A DNA stretch of 42,700 nucleotides from Roseovarius sp. ZX-A-9 (GCF_028369135.1 NZ_JAPWHW010000028.1:1-42700); one strand, 5' to 3'. Positions 24,206 to 33,206 are shown, counted from the stretch's first letter. Notes: generated by a model not told the origin, from the sequence alone. Program-made: numbers and translations.

Positions 24206-25450
24206 TCAGGACTTGACCAAACCAGCCCCGGTGCATTCCTGCCCCGGATAGGCCGCGTAGGGTTTCGGCGCGACCCGCTCTTCGGACTGCACGATGACCT
24301 TGGCCTGACCGTCCGATTGCCACTGGCCAATCTTGGGCCACAGATGCGTATGCAAGTTCGCATCAATCAGGATTTCGCCCTGTGGTGCCGTCATTGTCAT
24401 CCCGACAGCGGCATCGCGGATACCCGTCGGCGTGATGTTTGACGGATCAAGTTTCTCCAGCGCAGCCTTGAACTGATACACTTGGAAATACGCCGCTTCG
24501 CTGACAAAGTGCGTCACCTCATCGGCCCCAAAGCGCGATTTGTAGGCCTCGACAAACTTTTCGTTTTCAGCCGATTCATGCCCCATGAAATAGGGTGCGG
24601 ACGAGAAGTGACCCGCCGCCGCTTCACCGCCGATGGCTTTCACCTCGACCTCAGAGCGCGTCAGGCTGCAAACGGGCAGTTTCGCCGGGTCCAACTCTGC
24701 CGCGTGATACTGGCGGGCAAAGGCAACATCCGAGTCCCCCACGAGGGTCGAGAAGATCACATCCGGCTCTTCGGCCCGGATACGGTTGATGACCGAACTG
24801 AAATCGGAATGGCCCATCGGCACATATTCTTCGTGCACCACCTCGCCATCGAGGACTTTCAGCAATGTCTTGCAGTAGTTGTTCTCTTCTTTCGGATAGA
24901 CGTAGTTATTGCCGACCATGTAGAAGCGCGAACCGAAATTCTCTGCCAGCCAGGGGATCAGGATATCCTGCTGCTGATTGGCCAGCGCGCCGCCATACAT
25001 GATGTTGCGCGAGCATTCACGCCCTTCATACAGCGTCGGGTACCAATAAAGGTTGTTGCGCTGCTCTGCGATCGGCAGAACCGCCTGCCGGCTGGACGAG
25101 GTGTAAGAGCCGAAAACGCTGACGCATTTGTCGCGGATCATCAGACGCCGCGCCCGGTCGGCATAGGTCGCCGGATCGGATGCCGGATCTTCGATGATCG
25201 GGCGCAGTTGCTTGCCATGCACGCCGCCTGCCGCGTTGATCTCCTCAATCGCCATGAGCGCCGCATCATGCAGCGTGTGTTCCACCACAGCCACGGCACC
25301 CGTCAGCGAGAACAGCAATCCCACCGGAATATCGTCTCCCGCCGCATAGGCGCGTCCGACGCTGCTCAGCAATGCAGGGGCAGACAAACCGCCCGCCATC
25401 CCCAATGTACCGACAGCCCCGGCACGTCCCAGAAATTCACGTCTTTTCAT
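24206..25450 (-). CDS. urtA: Urea/short-chain-amide-binding protein, Tat-exported (UrtA/FmdD type)
   Basis: Periplasmic binding protein that feeds the UrtBCDE transporter. 414 residues from the ATG at 25450, which has GGGGAG 8 nt upstream. The signal peptide carries a twin-arginine motif (MKRREFLGRAG) and a hydrophobic stretch ending in GRAYA, so export of a folded protein by Tat is likely. The mature part shows the two-lobe fold: IPVGLLFSLTGAVAVVE, AIEEINAAGGVHGKQL, NNLYWYPTLYEGRECS and an APQGEILID tail motif. The substrate could be urea or amides; the amidase operon context favours amides such as acetamide or formamide. Confidence 0.85.
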   Translation of the reverse strand: MKRREFLGRAGAVGTLGMAGGLSAPALLSSVGRAYAAGDDIPVGLLFSLTGAVAVVEHTLHDAALMAIEEINAAGGVHGKQLRPIIEDPASDPATYADRARRLMIRDKCVSVFGSYTSSSRQAVLPIAEQRNNLYWYPTLYEGRECSRNIMYGGALANQQQDILIPWLAENFGSRFYMVGNNYVYPKEENNYCKTLLKVLDGEVVHEEYVPMGHSDFSSVINRIRAEEPDVIFSTLVGDSDVAFARQYHAAELDPAKLPVCSLTRSEVEVKAIGGEAAAGHFSSAPYFMGHESAENEKFVEAYKSRFGADEVTHFVSEAAYFQVYQFKAALEKLDPSNITPTGIRDAAVGMTMTAPQGEILIDANLHTHLWPKIGQWQSDGQAKVIVQSEERVAPKPYAAYPGQECTGAGLVKS

Positions 25451-25495
25451 AATTTCACTCCCCTTTTTTTCCACGAACTCTTGTCGCCAAAGCAC

Positions 25496-25579
25496 AAAAA
25501 AAAGGCCCTCGACCACAGCTTGCGCTGCGATTGAGAGCCATCTTGCTCGTAATTTTTTTCGAGCTCGCAATTGAACTCG
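25496..25579 (-). terminator. Leader attenuator of the amide operon (terminator with competing hairpin)
   Basis: Reading the minus strand: first hairpin P1 at 25579-25560, a 7-bp stem CGAGTTC/GAGCTCG (one G-U pair) with hexaloop AATTGC. An A-rich linker follows, then hairpin P2 at 25548-25535, stem GAGC/GCTC with hexaloop AAGATG. Next comes an intrinsic terminator at 25539-25504: outer 7-bp stem GGCTCTC/GAGGGCC, inner CAGC/GCTG closed by a GCAA tetraloop, and eight Ts at 25503-25496. The 3' arm of P2 is part of the 5' arm of the terminator, so the two are mutually exclusive. Two hexaloop hairpins with the second overlapping a terminator is the layout of ANTAR RNA targets. Both loops have A at position 1 but lack the G at position 4 of the published consensus. 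Confidence 0.8.
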
Positions 25580-25750
25580 GTTTTATGTTTCTCCGAATGT
25601 CGATTCCATGCAACAAAATTATTTCATTGCATAACAGCCGGTTACAAAGTTTCTCGCGCGCCGCGCTGCAGCATCTCGACAAATGTGATCCCGGGCACGC
25701 AATCCATTGGCGCGGTCACGCCGGGCATGCCTGATTTTGGCGGCATTTTC
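25580..25750. promoter_or_regulatory. Region that should hold the promoter of the amide operon
   Basis: About 170 bp between the LysR gene stop and the leader hairpins. It contains an inverted repeat ATGCAA/TTGCAT separated by 13 AT-rich bases (on the minus strand before the leader), a candidate operator, and an AT-rich AAATAATTTT stretch that could serve as a -10 region. I cannot fix the promoter, and no clear sigma-54 (GG-N10-GC) site was found. Confidence 0.35.
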
Positions 25751-26668
25751 TTACCGGCCGCTCGCAAGACCGAATGTCGCGCCGCATTGCCGAACCATGA
25801 AATCGACAAAGCATTTCACCTTGGGATCCTGCAGTTTTCGGTGCGGATAGAGGCAGCCAAACATCGTCGCGAGGGGCGGTGTGTCGGCCAGAATTTCGAC
25901 CAGGGCACCGCTGCGCAGGTGGTCGGCCACGTCAAAGCGCGGCTTGTTGACGATCCCGTGCCCGGCCAGCGCCCAGTCGGTCAAAACGTCGCCGTCATCG
26001 GCGTCGTATTTGCCAACCACCTCCAGTTTGCGCGCGCCATCCGAGGTGCGCAGCGTCCAGAAATACTCGGGCGAACGGGGGTATCGCAGCAACAGGCAAT
26101 TATGCGCGCCCGCCAATAGGTCATCCGGCGTAGCCGGGGTGCCGTGGCGTTCCAGATATTCCGGCGCGGCACACAAGACACGCGCGCAATCTGCAATCTT
26201 GCGCATTTTCAGGTTCGAGTCCCCCGGCGTGCCGACAAAGAATGCCATGTCGAGCCCTTCGGCAAGGATATCGACCTTGCGATCCGACAGCCGCATCCTG
26301 ACCTCGGTTCCCGGATATTTCTCGACAAAGAGCGGCACCAATGGCGCGATTATGCGGCGCCCGACTCCAAGCGGGGCCGTGACCCGAATGACCCCGCGCG
26401 GGGTTTCGGAAAAGGTCGCGACGGTCGCCTCGGCATCGTCGATCGCCGCAAGCACTTTTTTTGCCTCTTCGTAGAACACGGTCCCGACCCCGGTGGGTGT
26501 CAGCGACCGGGTCGTGCGATTGAACAGACGCACGCCCAGGTGTTTTTCCAGTTCCTTGATTCGCTTGCTCGCAACCGCCGGTGTCAGGCGCAGATCGCGC
26601 CCGCCCGAGGTGATGCTCCCCAATTCGATCACACGGGCAAAGACGCGCAGGCTCTCGACATATGGCAT
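25751..26668 (-). CDS. LysR-family transcriptional regulator
   Basis: 305 residues with an N-terminal winged HTH (VESLRVFARVIELGSITSGG, AVASKRIKELEKHLGVRLFN, RTTRSLTPTGVG) and a two-lobe effector domain from about residue 90. It is of the CrgA/DmlR-like branch. It is divergent from the xdh operon, and a perfect TTTCAACG/CGTTGAAA palindrome sits in the shared intergenic region. The likely target is the xanthine dehydrogenase/purine operon and its own gene. It also lies upstream of the amide operon on the same strand, so a role there cannot be excluded. The effector is unknown. Confidence 0.88.
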   Translation of the reverse strand: MPYVESLRVFARVIELGSITSGGRDLRLTPAVASKRIKELEKHLGVRLFNRTTRSLTPTGVGTVFYEEAKKVLAAIDDAEATVATFSETPRGVIRVTAPLGVGRRIIAPLVPLFVEKYPGTEVRMRLSDRKVDILAEGLDMAFFVGTPGDSNLKMRKIADCARVLCAAPEYLERHGTPATPDDLLAGAHNCLLLRYPRSPEYFWTLRTSDGARKLEVVGKYDADDGDVLTDWALAGHGIVNKPRFDVADHLRSGALVEILADTPPLATMFGCLYPHRKLQDPKVKCFVDFMVRQCGATFGLASGR

Positions 26669-26724
26669 GACAATATCCTAAGAGTTTGATCATAAAGGAA
26701 GATGCCGTTTCCCCATAATAGCAT

Positions 26725-26743
26725 TTTCAACGATCCGTTGAAA
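26725..26743. promoter_or_regulatory. Palindrome, candidate LysR-type operator for the xdh operon
   Basis: TTTCAACGATCCGTTGAAA: 8-bp perfect arms and a 3-bp centre, containing a T-N11-A core as in LysR-type boxes. It lies 57 bp from the LysR start and 91 bp from the xdhA start. A second, weaker repeat GGATC-N7-GATCC at 26798-26814 lies nearer xdhA. Confidence 0.6.
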
Positions 26744-26834
26744 GTATTTTCCGTATGCGGTGCTTTTTCGGCCCAATAGCCTGCGCTACGGTTTTCTGGA
26801 TCAGATTGTGATCCGACCTGTTGAAGGGGACCAG

Positions 26835-28298
26835 ATGCAACACCGTGATGAGATTCGCTTCATTCTGAATGGCCGCGATGTGGCGCTCAAGGACGTCGGT
26901 GCCTCGCAGACACTTCTGGATTTCCTCCGGCTGGACCGGCGCCTGACCGGCACCAAGGAAGGCTGCGCCGAGGGCGATTGCGGCGCCTGCACGGTTCTGG
27001 TCGGACGCCTGCATGACGGCACCCTGGAATACGAGCCGATCAATGCCTGCATCCGCTTTCTTGCCTCATTGGACGGCTGTCACGTGGTCACCGTGGAATA
27101 TCTCTCGGGCCCGGACGGCGCATTGCATCCGGTGCAGCACGCGATGGTCGCGCATCACGGCAGCCAATGCGGCTTTTGCACGCCGGGCTTTGTCATGTCG
27201 CTCTATGCGCTCTGGATGGAGATCCCCCAGCCAACCGAGCGGCAGATTGAAACCGCCGTGCAGGGCAACCTGTGCCGCTGCACCGGGTATGAGCCGATCA
27301 TCAAGGCAGCCCTTGCCGTCAACCAATATGGCAGCCCTGCCGCCGATCACCTGAACACCGAACGCAGCGCGGTCACCGCCCGCCTGCGCGCGCTGCGTGA
27401 CACCCGGCGCGTGGTCACCGGACCGGCCGACAACCGGGCAATCCTGCCGGCGGATGTCGACGATCTGGCAGCCGTTCTGACAGAGCACCCCGGCGCCACG
27501 ATCATCGCCGGGGCCACCGATGTGGGCCTCTGGGTCACCAAGTTTCTGCGCCCCATCAGCCCGGCGGTCTTTGTCGGGCATCTGGATGGCCTGAAATCCA
27601 TCACCCTCACCGACGATGCGCTGGAGATCGGCGCGGGCGTCACCTATTCGGAAAGCCAGGACATGCTGTCCACGGCTTTCCCCCATCTCGTGAACTACTG
27701 GGACCGCATCGCCGGCTGGCAGGTCCGCAACATGGGCACCATCGGCGGCAATGTCGCCAACGGGTCGCCGATCGGCGACACGCCTCCTGTCCTTATTGCC
27801 CTCAATGCCGAAGTCACCCTGCGCCGCGGTGACGCGACACGCACCCTGCCCTTGCAGGATTTCTTCATCGACTACGGCAAGCAGGACCGCGAAGCGGGCG
27901 ATTTCGTGCTGGGCCTGCGGGTTCCGCGCCCCCGCCCCGGCCAGCTTGATGCCGCCTACAAGATCTCCAAGCGCCGGGACGAGGATATCTCGTCGGTCGC
28001 GGTTGGCATCAGCGTCGAAGTGGCAGACGGGATAATCACCGATTGCCGCATCGCCTTTGGCGGCATGGCCGCCACGCCGAAACGCGGCGCACAGGCAGAG
28101 GCGGCGCTGCGCGGCCAGCCTTGGGGTGCTGCCGCGTTCGAGGCCGCCGCCGCTGCCCTGTCGCAGGATTTCTCACCGCTCACCGATTGGCGCGCGTCCA
28201 AAGAATACCGCATGACCTCCGCTCGCAACCTGCTGCGCCGGTTCTTCCTGGAACATGACGCGGCGACCACTCACCCCGTGCAACTGGCGACCGCGTAA
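26835..28298 (+). CDS. xdhA: Xanthine dehydrogenase small subunit (Fe-S and FAD)
   Basis: Passes electrons from the molybdenum site to FAD and NAD+. 487 residues from the ATG at 26835 (GAAGGGGA upstream); a longer frame from 26760 adds residues not seen in the family. First [2Fe-2S] cluster ligands are Cys44, Cys49, Cys52 and Cys72; second are Cys112, Cys115, Cys147 and Cys149 (CGFCTPGF, CRCTGYEPI). The FAD domain (about 190-370) shows ATIIAGATDVG and GTIGGNVANGSPIGD, and the flavoprotein C-terminal domain follows. First gene of the purine operon. Confidence 0.94.
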   Translation: MQHRDEIRFILNGRDVALKDVGASQTLLDFLRLDRRLTGTKEGCAEGDCGACTVLVGRLHDGTLEYEPINACIRFLASLDGCHVVTVEYLSGPDGALHPVQHAMVAHHGSQCGFCTPGFVMSLYALWMEIPQPTERQIETAVQGNLCRCTGYEPIIKAALAVNQYGSPAADHLNTERSAVTARLRALRDTRRVVTGPADNRAILPADVDDLAAVLTEHPGATIIAGATDVGLWVTKFLRPISPAVFVGHLDGLKSITLTDDALEIGAGVTYSESQDMLSTAFPHLVNYWDRIAGWQVRNMGTIGGNVANGSPIGDTPPVLIALNAEVTLRRGDATRTLPLQDFFIDYGKQDREAGDFVLGLRVPRPRPGQLDAAYKISKRRDEDISSVAVGISVEVADGIITDCRIAFGGMAATPKRGAQAEAALRGQPWGAAAFEAAAAALSQDFSPLTDWRASKEYRMTSARNLLRRFFLEHDAATTHPVQLATA

Positions 28299-28312
28299 GG
28301 AAAGGGATTGTT

Positions 28313-30631
28313 ATGAAAGACAACCTCACCATCACCGGCGGCGTCCACACCGATCGCCAGCATGACAGCGCCATCAAGCATGTCACCGGACGGGCCGAGT
28401 ATTGCGACGACATCCCCGAACTGGCGGGCACGCTGCACGCCTATCTGGGGGTATCGGACGTGGCCCATGCGCGGATCATCGGCATGGACCTCAGCGCGGT
28501 CGAGGCCGCCCCCGGCGTGATCGGCGTGCTGACCGCCGATGACATTCCCGGCGCCAACGATATCAGCCCCACGGGCCTGAATGACGAACCGGTGTTTCCC
28601 ACCGACAAGATCGAATTTCACGGCCAGCCGCTCTTTGCCGTCGTGGCCGAAACCCGCGACGCCGCCCGGCGCGCCGCCGAACTGGCGGTGGTGGAATACG
28701 AGACGCGGCCGCACGCGCTGGACCCGATCGCGGCACAAAATGCCAGCTACCCACATGTCACCGCCCCGCTCAAGCTGGAGCGCGGCGATGTCGCACCCGC
28801 GCTGGCCGCCGCCGCGCACCGCATCAAGGGCCGGATCACCGTCGGCGGGCAGGACCACATGTATCTTGAAGGCCAGATCGCCTTTGCCGTCCCCGGCGAA
28901 GATGACGACCTTGTCGTGCATTGCTCGACCCAGCACCCGTCCGAGGCGCAGCACATGGTCGCGCATGTCATGGGCATCCCTTCCAACGCGGTAACGGTGA
29001 ACGTGCGCCGGATGGGCGGCGGGTTCGGCGGCAAGGAAAGCCAGATGAACCTGTTCTGCGCCGTCGCCGCAATCGCCGCCAGAAAGTGGAACCGCGCCGT
29101 CAAGATCCGCCCAGACCGCGATCAGGACATGACCGCCACCGGCAAGCGGCATGATTTCGTCATCGACTACGATGTGGCGTTTGACGACGCCGGGCGCATT
29201 CAGGCGGTCGATGGTGTGTTCGCGGCCCGCTGCGGGTTCTCCTCTGACCTGTCGGGCCCGGTGACGGACCGGGCGCTGTTTCACGCCGATAACGCCTATT
29301 TCTACCCGAATGCGCGCCTCGTCAGCCACCCGATGAAGACCAACACCGTATCCAACACCGCCTTTCGCGGCTTTGGCGGCCCTCAGGGCGTCATCGCCGC
29401 CGAGCGGATGATCGAAGAGATCGCCTACGCCACCGACCAAGACCCATTGGACGTGCGCAAGGCCAATTTCTACGGCGGCGAAGGGCGCAACCTGACACCC
29501 TATCATCAGGAGGTCAGCGACAACATCATGGGCCGCCTGATGGACGAACTGGAGTCCACCTCCGAGTATCGCGCGCGGCGCAAGGCCATCGAGGAATTCA
29601 ACGCCACCTCACCCATCATCAAGAAGGGCATCGCGCTGACGCCGGTCAAGTTCGGCATTTCCTTCACTGCGACATGGTACAATCAGGCCGGCGCGCTGAT
29701 CCACGTCTACAATGACGGCTCGATCCACCTCAACCACGGCGGCACCGAAATGGGCCAGGGGCTGAACACCAAGGTATCGCAGGTCGTGGCGGACGCGTTC
29801 CAGGTGGATTTCGAGCGGATCAAGATCACCAAGACCACGACCGAGAAAGTTCCCAACACCTCCGCCACCGCCGCCTCTTCGGGCACCGACCTCAACGGCA
29901 TGGCCGCCCTGAACGCCGCCGAGCAGATCAAGGCACGGCTGGTCGATTTCGCCGCCGCCCACTGGAATGTCGGCAAGGAGCAGGTCACCTTCCTCGCCAA
30001 CGAGGTGCATATCGGTGACGAGCGCCTGCCCTTCGATGCCTTCATCAAGCAGGCCTATCTGGCGCGCGTGCATCTGTCGGCGGCAGGCTTTTACAAGACG
30101 CCCGATATTCACTGGGACCGCGCCGCGGGCAAGGGCCGCCCGTTCTACTACTATGCCTATGGCGCGGCCTGTTCCGAGGTGTCTGTAGACACGCTGACCG
30201 GCGAATACCGGGTGGAGCGCACGGATATCCTGCATGATGTCGGTCGCTCGCTGAACCCGGCACTGGACAGAGGCCAGGTCGAAGGCGCATTCATTCAGGG
30301 CATGGGCTGGCTGACCACCGAAGAGCTATGGTGGGACGATGCCGGGCGCCTGCGCACCCATGCGCCGTCCACCTACAAGATCCCGCTGGCATCGGACCGG
30401 CCGCGCATCTTCAACGTGAAACTGGCCGATTGGTCGGAAAACCGCGAAATGACCATCAAGCGGTCCAAGGCCGTGGGCGAGCCGCCCTTCATGCTGGGCA
30501 TCTCGGTGCTCGAAGCGCTGTCGATGGCCGTCGCCAGCGTCGCAGACTATCGCACCTGTCCCCGGCTCGACACGCCCGCCACGCCAGAGCGTGTTCTGAT
30601 GGCCGTGGAGCGGCTCCGGGCCGAGGGCTAA
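28313..30631 (+). CDS. xdhB: Xanthine dehydrogenase molybdopterin-binding subunit
   Basis: Holds the molybdenum cofactor and hydroxylates hypoxanthine to xanthine and urate. 772 residues, typical length. Start AAGGGA-spaced ATG, 14 bp after xdhA. The N-terminal hammerhead domain begins HVTGRAEYCDDIPE. Cofactor-contacting motifs are RRMGGGFGGKES, FRGFGGPQG and HGGTEMGQGLNTK, and the C-terminal region KAVGEPPFMLG carries the catalytic Glu. It acts with XdhA as an (AB)2 cytoplasmic enzyme. Confidence 0.95.
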   Translation: MKDNLTITGGVHTDRQHDSAIKHVTGRAEYCDDIPELAGTLHAYLGVSDVAHARIIGMDLSAVEAAPGVIGVLTADDIPGANDISPTGLNDEPVFPTDKIEFHGQPLFAVVAETRDAARRAAELAVVEYETRPHALDPIAAQNASYPHVTAPLKLERGDVAPALAAAAHRIKGRITVGGQDHMYLEGQIAFAVPGEDDDLVVHCSTQHPSEAQHMVAHVMGIPSNAVTVNVRRMGGGFGGKESQMNLFCAVAAIAARKWNRAVKIRPDRDQDMTATGKRHDFVIDYDVAFDDAGRIQAVDGVFAARCGFSSDLSGPVTDRALFHADNAYFYPNARLVSHPMKTNTVSNTAFRGFGGPQGVIAAERMIEEIAYATDQDPLDVRKANFYGGEGRNLTPYHQEVSDNIMGRLMDELESTSEYRARRKAIEEFNATSPIIKKGIALTPVKFGISFTATWYNQAGALIHVYNDGSIHLNHGGTEMGQGLNTKVSQVVADAFQVDFERIKITKTTTEKVPNTSATAASSGTDLNGMAALNAAEQIKARLVDFAAAHWNVGKEQVTFLANEVHIGDERLPFDAFIKQAYLARVHLSAAGFYKTPDIHWDRAAGKGRPFYYYAYGAACSEVSVDTLTGEYRVERTDILHDVGRSLNPALDRGQVEGAFIQGMGWLTTEELWWDDAGRLRTHAPSTYKIPLASDRPRIFNVKLADWSENREMTIKRSKAVGEPPFMLGISVLEALSMAVASVADYRTCPRLDTPATPERVLMAVERLRAEG

Positions 30632-30634
30632 GCG

Positions 30635-31585
30635 ATGACGGGCGTCGATCATTCCCTGAAAGAGTTCCTCGCGGCGCATGAGAGCGTCGTGCAGGTGGTG
30701 CTGACCGATGTGCAGGGCTCATCCCCGCGCAACACCGGAACGCAGATGTTTGTCGCGCCCGGCGCGCTTCACCGCACCATCGGCGGCGGACAACTGGAAT
30801 TCATGGTGATCACCCACGCCCGCGCCATGCTGGATCAAGACACCCGGAGCGACACGCTCGATATCCCGCTTGGCCCCGAGATCGGCCAATGCTGCGGCGG
30901 GCGCGTCCAGATCACCCTGACCCGCATGACGGCGCAGACCAAACAGACCGCCCTCACGCAGGAAGCACAGGCCAAGGCCGCCCGCCCTCATGTCTATGTC
31001 ATGGGGGCCGGTCATGTCGGGCGCGCGCTTACAGCACAGCTGCAGCACCTGCCCGTCCATTGCATCCTGATCGACACCCGCGCGGATGAGCTGGCGCAAT
31101 GCACCGCACAGGTGGAAACCCGCCTCAGCGCGATCCCCGAACACGAGATCAGGACCGCCCCCGCAGGTAGCGCATTCGTCGTGCTGACCCATGATCACGC
31201 TCTGGATTTCCTCCTCACCTCCGAGGCGCTTGCCCGCGGAGATGCGGCCTATGTCGGCATGATCGGCTCGGCCACCAAGCGCGCGAAATTCGCCCGCTGG
31301 TGCCGGACAGAGTGCGACGGCCTGACGACCCAAGATCTTATCTGCCCCATCGGGGCAAGCGGTAGCCGCGACAAGCGGCCCAGCGTGATTGCGGCCTTCG
31401 TCGCTGCCGAAATCATCGCTGATCTGACCTCTGAACCTGCCGCAAACGCTCTGCAAAAGGGCTTTGGCTTGCAAATGCGCAAGCAAACAACCGGGCCAAA
31501 GCCGGATGGCACATCCACGCCATTACCGCGCGCGCGTCCAACAGGAGGAGGGACTAACAATGACCGACCGGAGCTATACCTATAA
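30635..31585 (+). CDS. xdhC: XdhC molybdenum-cofactor insertion chaperone
   Basis: Binds and matures the molybdenum cofactor (sulfuration) and delivers it to XdhB. 316 residues, start 3 nt after the xdhB stop. The N-terminal XdhC/CoxI domain carries VQGSSPRNTGTQMFV, the GGGQLEF motif and the conserved EIGQCCGGRV. The C-terminal Rossmann domain begins YVMGAGHVGRAL and includes HDHALDF and YVGMIGSATKRA. The last 26 bp overlap the start of the permease gene. Confidence 0.93.
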   Translation: MTGVDHSLKEFLAAHESVVQVVLTDVQGSSPRNTGTQMFVAPGALHRTIGGGQLEFMVITHARAMLDQDTRSDTLDIPLGPEIGQCCGGRVQITLTRMTAQTKQTALTQEAQAKAARPHVYVMGAGHVGRALTAQLQHLPVHCILIDTRADELAQCTAQVETRLSAIPEHEIRTAPAGSAFVVLTHDHALDFLLTSEALARGDAAYVGMIGSATKRAKFARWCRTECDGLTTQDLICPIGASGSRDKRPSVIAAFVAAEIIADLTSEPAANALQKGFGLQMRKQTTGPKPDGTSTPLPRARPTGGGTNNDRPELYL

Positions 31586-33143
31586 GCTTTTTTCAAGAAA
31601 CGATTTCAGCGCCTTCTGGGCACTCTTCACAGACAACCTGATCAACCTGATCGTGCTGGCAGGTGTGTGCCAGTTCGTCTTCAACATGCCCGCCGAAATC
31701 GTATTCGGGCGCATCCTGCCCGGCGCGGCAGTGGCAATCATGGCCGGCATCGCCGTCTATACATGGCTCGCCAAACGCGTGGCCGAAAAAGAGGGCCGCG
31801 ACGTGACGGCCCTGCCCTACGGCATCTCTACCCCGGTGATGTTCGTCTATCTCTTTGGCGTGATCGGCCCGATCTACTGGTCAACGCAAGACGCCATGCT
31901 GGCATGGCAGGTCGGCATTGGTGCCGGCTTCATGGGCGGCATCGTCGCGGCGCTTGGTGCCATCGTCGGGCCAATGCTCAAGCGGGTGACACCGCGCGCG
32001 GGCATGTTGGGCACGCTCTGCGGCATCGCGCTGGTCTTCATCGGCACCGTGCCGCTGGCCACCGTGTTCGAAGACCCGATCATCGGTTTCGCATCGATGA
32101 TCATCATCCTCTGGGGGCTGGTGGGCCGGTTCCGCCTGCCCTTCAACATTCCCGCCGGTCTGCTGGCACTAATCGTCGGCACCGTCGTGGCCTTGATCAT
32201 CGGCAAGGCGTCGATCAGTTTTGAAGGGGTCGGTTTCTACCCGCCCGTGCCCTATTTCGGTGACCTGATCGCCGGCATCCAGCATCTCTTTGCCAACCCC
32301 GAGCTGTTCCTAGTCCTCGTGCCGGTGCAGATCTACAACTTCATCGAAACCATGAACAACGTCGAAAGCGCCGAGGCCGTGGGCGACCATTACCCCGTCG
32401 CCACCTGCCAGGTGACCGACGGTGTCGGCACCATGATCGGCGCGGTCTTCGGCTCGCCCTTCCCGACAACTGCCTATATCGGCCACCCTGCCTACAAACG
32501 CATGGGCGCGCGGTCGGGCTATATCATCGGCGTGGGCGTGGTCATCCCGCTGGCGGCGTTCTTCGGGCTGCTGGCGTTCCTCAACAACCTGATCCCGGTG
32601 GCAGCCGCCGCCCCGGTTCTGGTCTTCGTGGCACTCAGCCTGATCACCAACACGGCCGCCTGCGTCAAGCCCGAGCATATGGCCGCCGTGACCATCGCCA
32701 TGATGCCGCATATATCGGCCTTCCTGCTGATCAAGTGGGGCTCGATGCTGAACGCGCTCGGGGCCACCGGCGTCGAAGGCCTGCCACGTCTGGGTGACGA
32801 GGCGCTGACCGCCGCCCTGCTACAACAAGGCGCGCATTTCGAGGGCCATCTGGCGCTCAGCCAGGGAGCCATCCTGACCGGCCTGATCTGGGGCGCCATC
32901 GTCGCCAGCGTGATCGACGGACGGTTCCGCAACGCCGGCGGGTTCGCCATCGCGGCCTTTGTCATGTCGCTGATCGGCATCATCCATTCCGCCAGCCTGC
33001 ACATGCCGGTCTTCAGCGGCGTTAGCCTTGGCTACCTGATCGCGGGCGTGTTCCTCTTCGTTTACCCGGCCTTCCACAAGGACGGCGCAGTGCTGAACGA
33101 AACGATGGCGGCGGACGAACCGCTGGCCACGCCGGGCGAATAA
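31560..33143 (+). CDS. NCS2-family purine permease (AzgA/hypoxanthine-guanine type)
   Basis: Proton-coupled inner-membrane importer, probably for hypoxanthine, guanine or xanthine. 527 residues from the ATG at 31560, which has a very strong GGAGGAGGGA 7 nt upstream, inside the xdhC tail. About twelve to fourteen hydrophobic helices. Family features are DVTALPYGISTPVMF, NFIETMNNVESAEAVGDHYP (substrate-binding Glu region), and FGSPFPTTAYIGHPAYKRMG. Context (xanthine dehydrogenase, guanine deaminase) supports purine transport; the exact base is not determined. Confidence 0.88.
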   Translation: MTDRSYTYKLFSRNDFSAFWALFTDNLINLIVLAGVCQFVFNMPAEIVFGRILPGAAVAIMAGIAVYTWLAKRVAEKEGRDVTALPYGISTPVMFVYLFGVIGPIYWSTQDAMLAWQVGIGAGFMGGIVAALGAIVGPMLKRVTPRAGMLGTLCGIALVFIGTVPLATVFEDPIIGFASMIIILWGLVGRFRLPFNIPAGLLALIVGTVVALIIGKASISFEGVGFYPPVPYFGDLIAGIQHLFANPELFLVLVPVQIYNFIETMNNVESAEAVGDHYPVATCQVTDGVGTMIGAVFGSPFPTTAYIGHPAYKRMGARSGYIIGVGVVIPLAAFFGLLAFLNNLIPVAAAAPVLVFVALSLITNTAACVKPEHMAAVTIAMMPHISAFLLIKWGSMLNALGATGVEGLPRLGDEALTAALLQQGAHFEGHLALSQGAILTGLIWGAIVASVIDGRFRNAGGFAIAAFVMSLIGIIHSASLHMPVFSGVSLGYLIAGVFLFVYPAFHKDGAVLNETMAADEPLATPGE

Positions 33144-33153
33144 CACACCTCCC

Positions 33154-33183
33154 GGCAGGGGCCGGTCTGATCCAGCCCCTGCC
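33154..33183 (+). terminator. Stem-loop between purine permease and guanine deaminase genes
   Basis: A perfect 9-bp GC-rich stem GGCAGGGGC/GCCCCTGCC with a 12-nt loop, then GCATTTTC, a short T-rich run. It may be a leaky terminator or an mRNA-stability element in the 63-bp gap, which would lower guanine deaminase expression relative to the upstream genes. Confidence 0.5.
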
Positions 33184-33206
33184 GCATTTTCAAAGGCACC
33201 AGAACA

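Noticed and set aside
23219..24442. 407-codon plus-strand frame opposite urtB and the binding-protein gene
   Set aside because: Asp/Arg/Gln/His-rich composition typical of an antisense frame of membrane-protein codons.
25580..25750. Possible sigma-54 promoter for the amide operon
   Set aside because: No GG-N10-GC pair with the TGGC/TTGC context at proper spacing was found.
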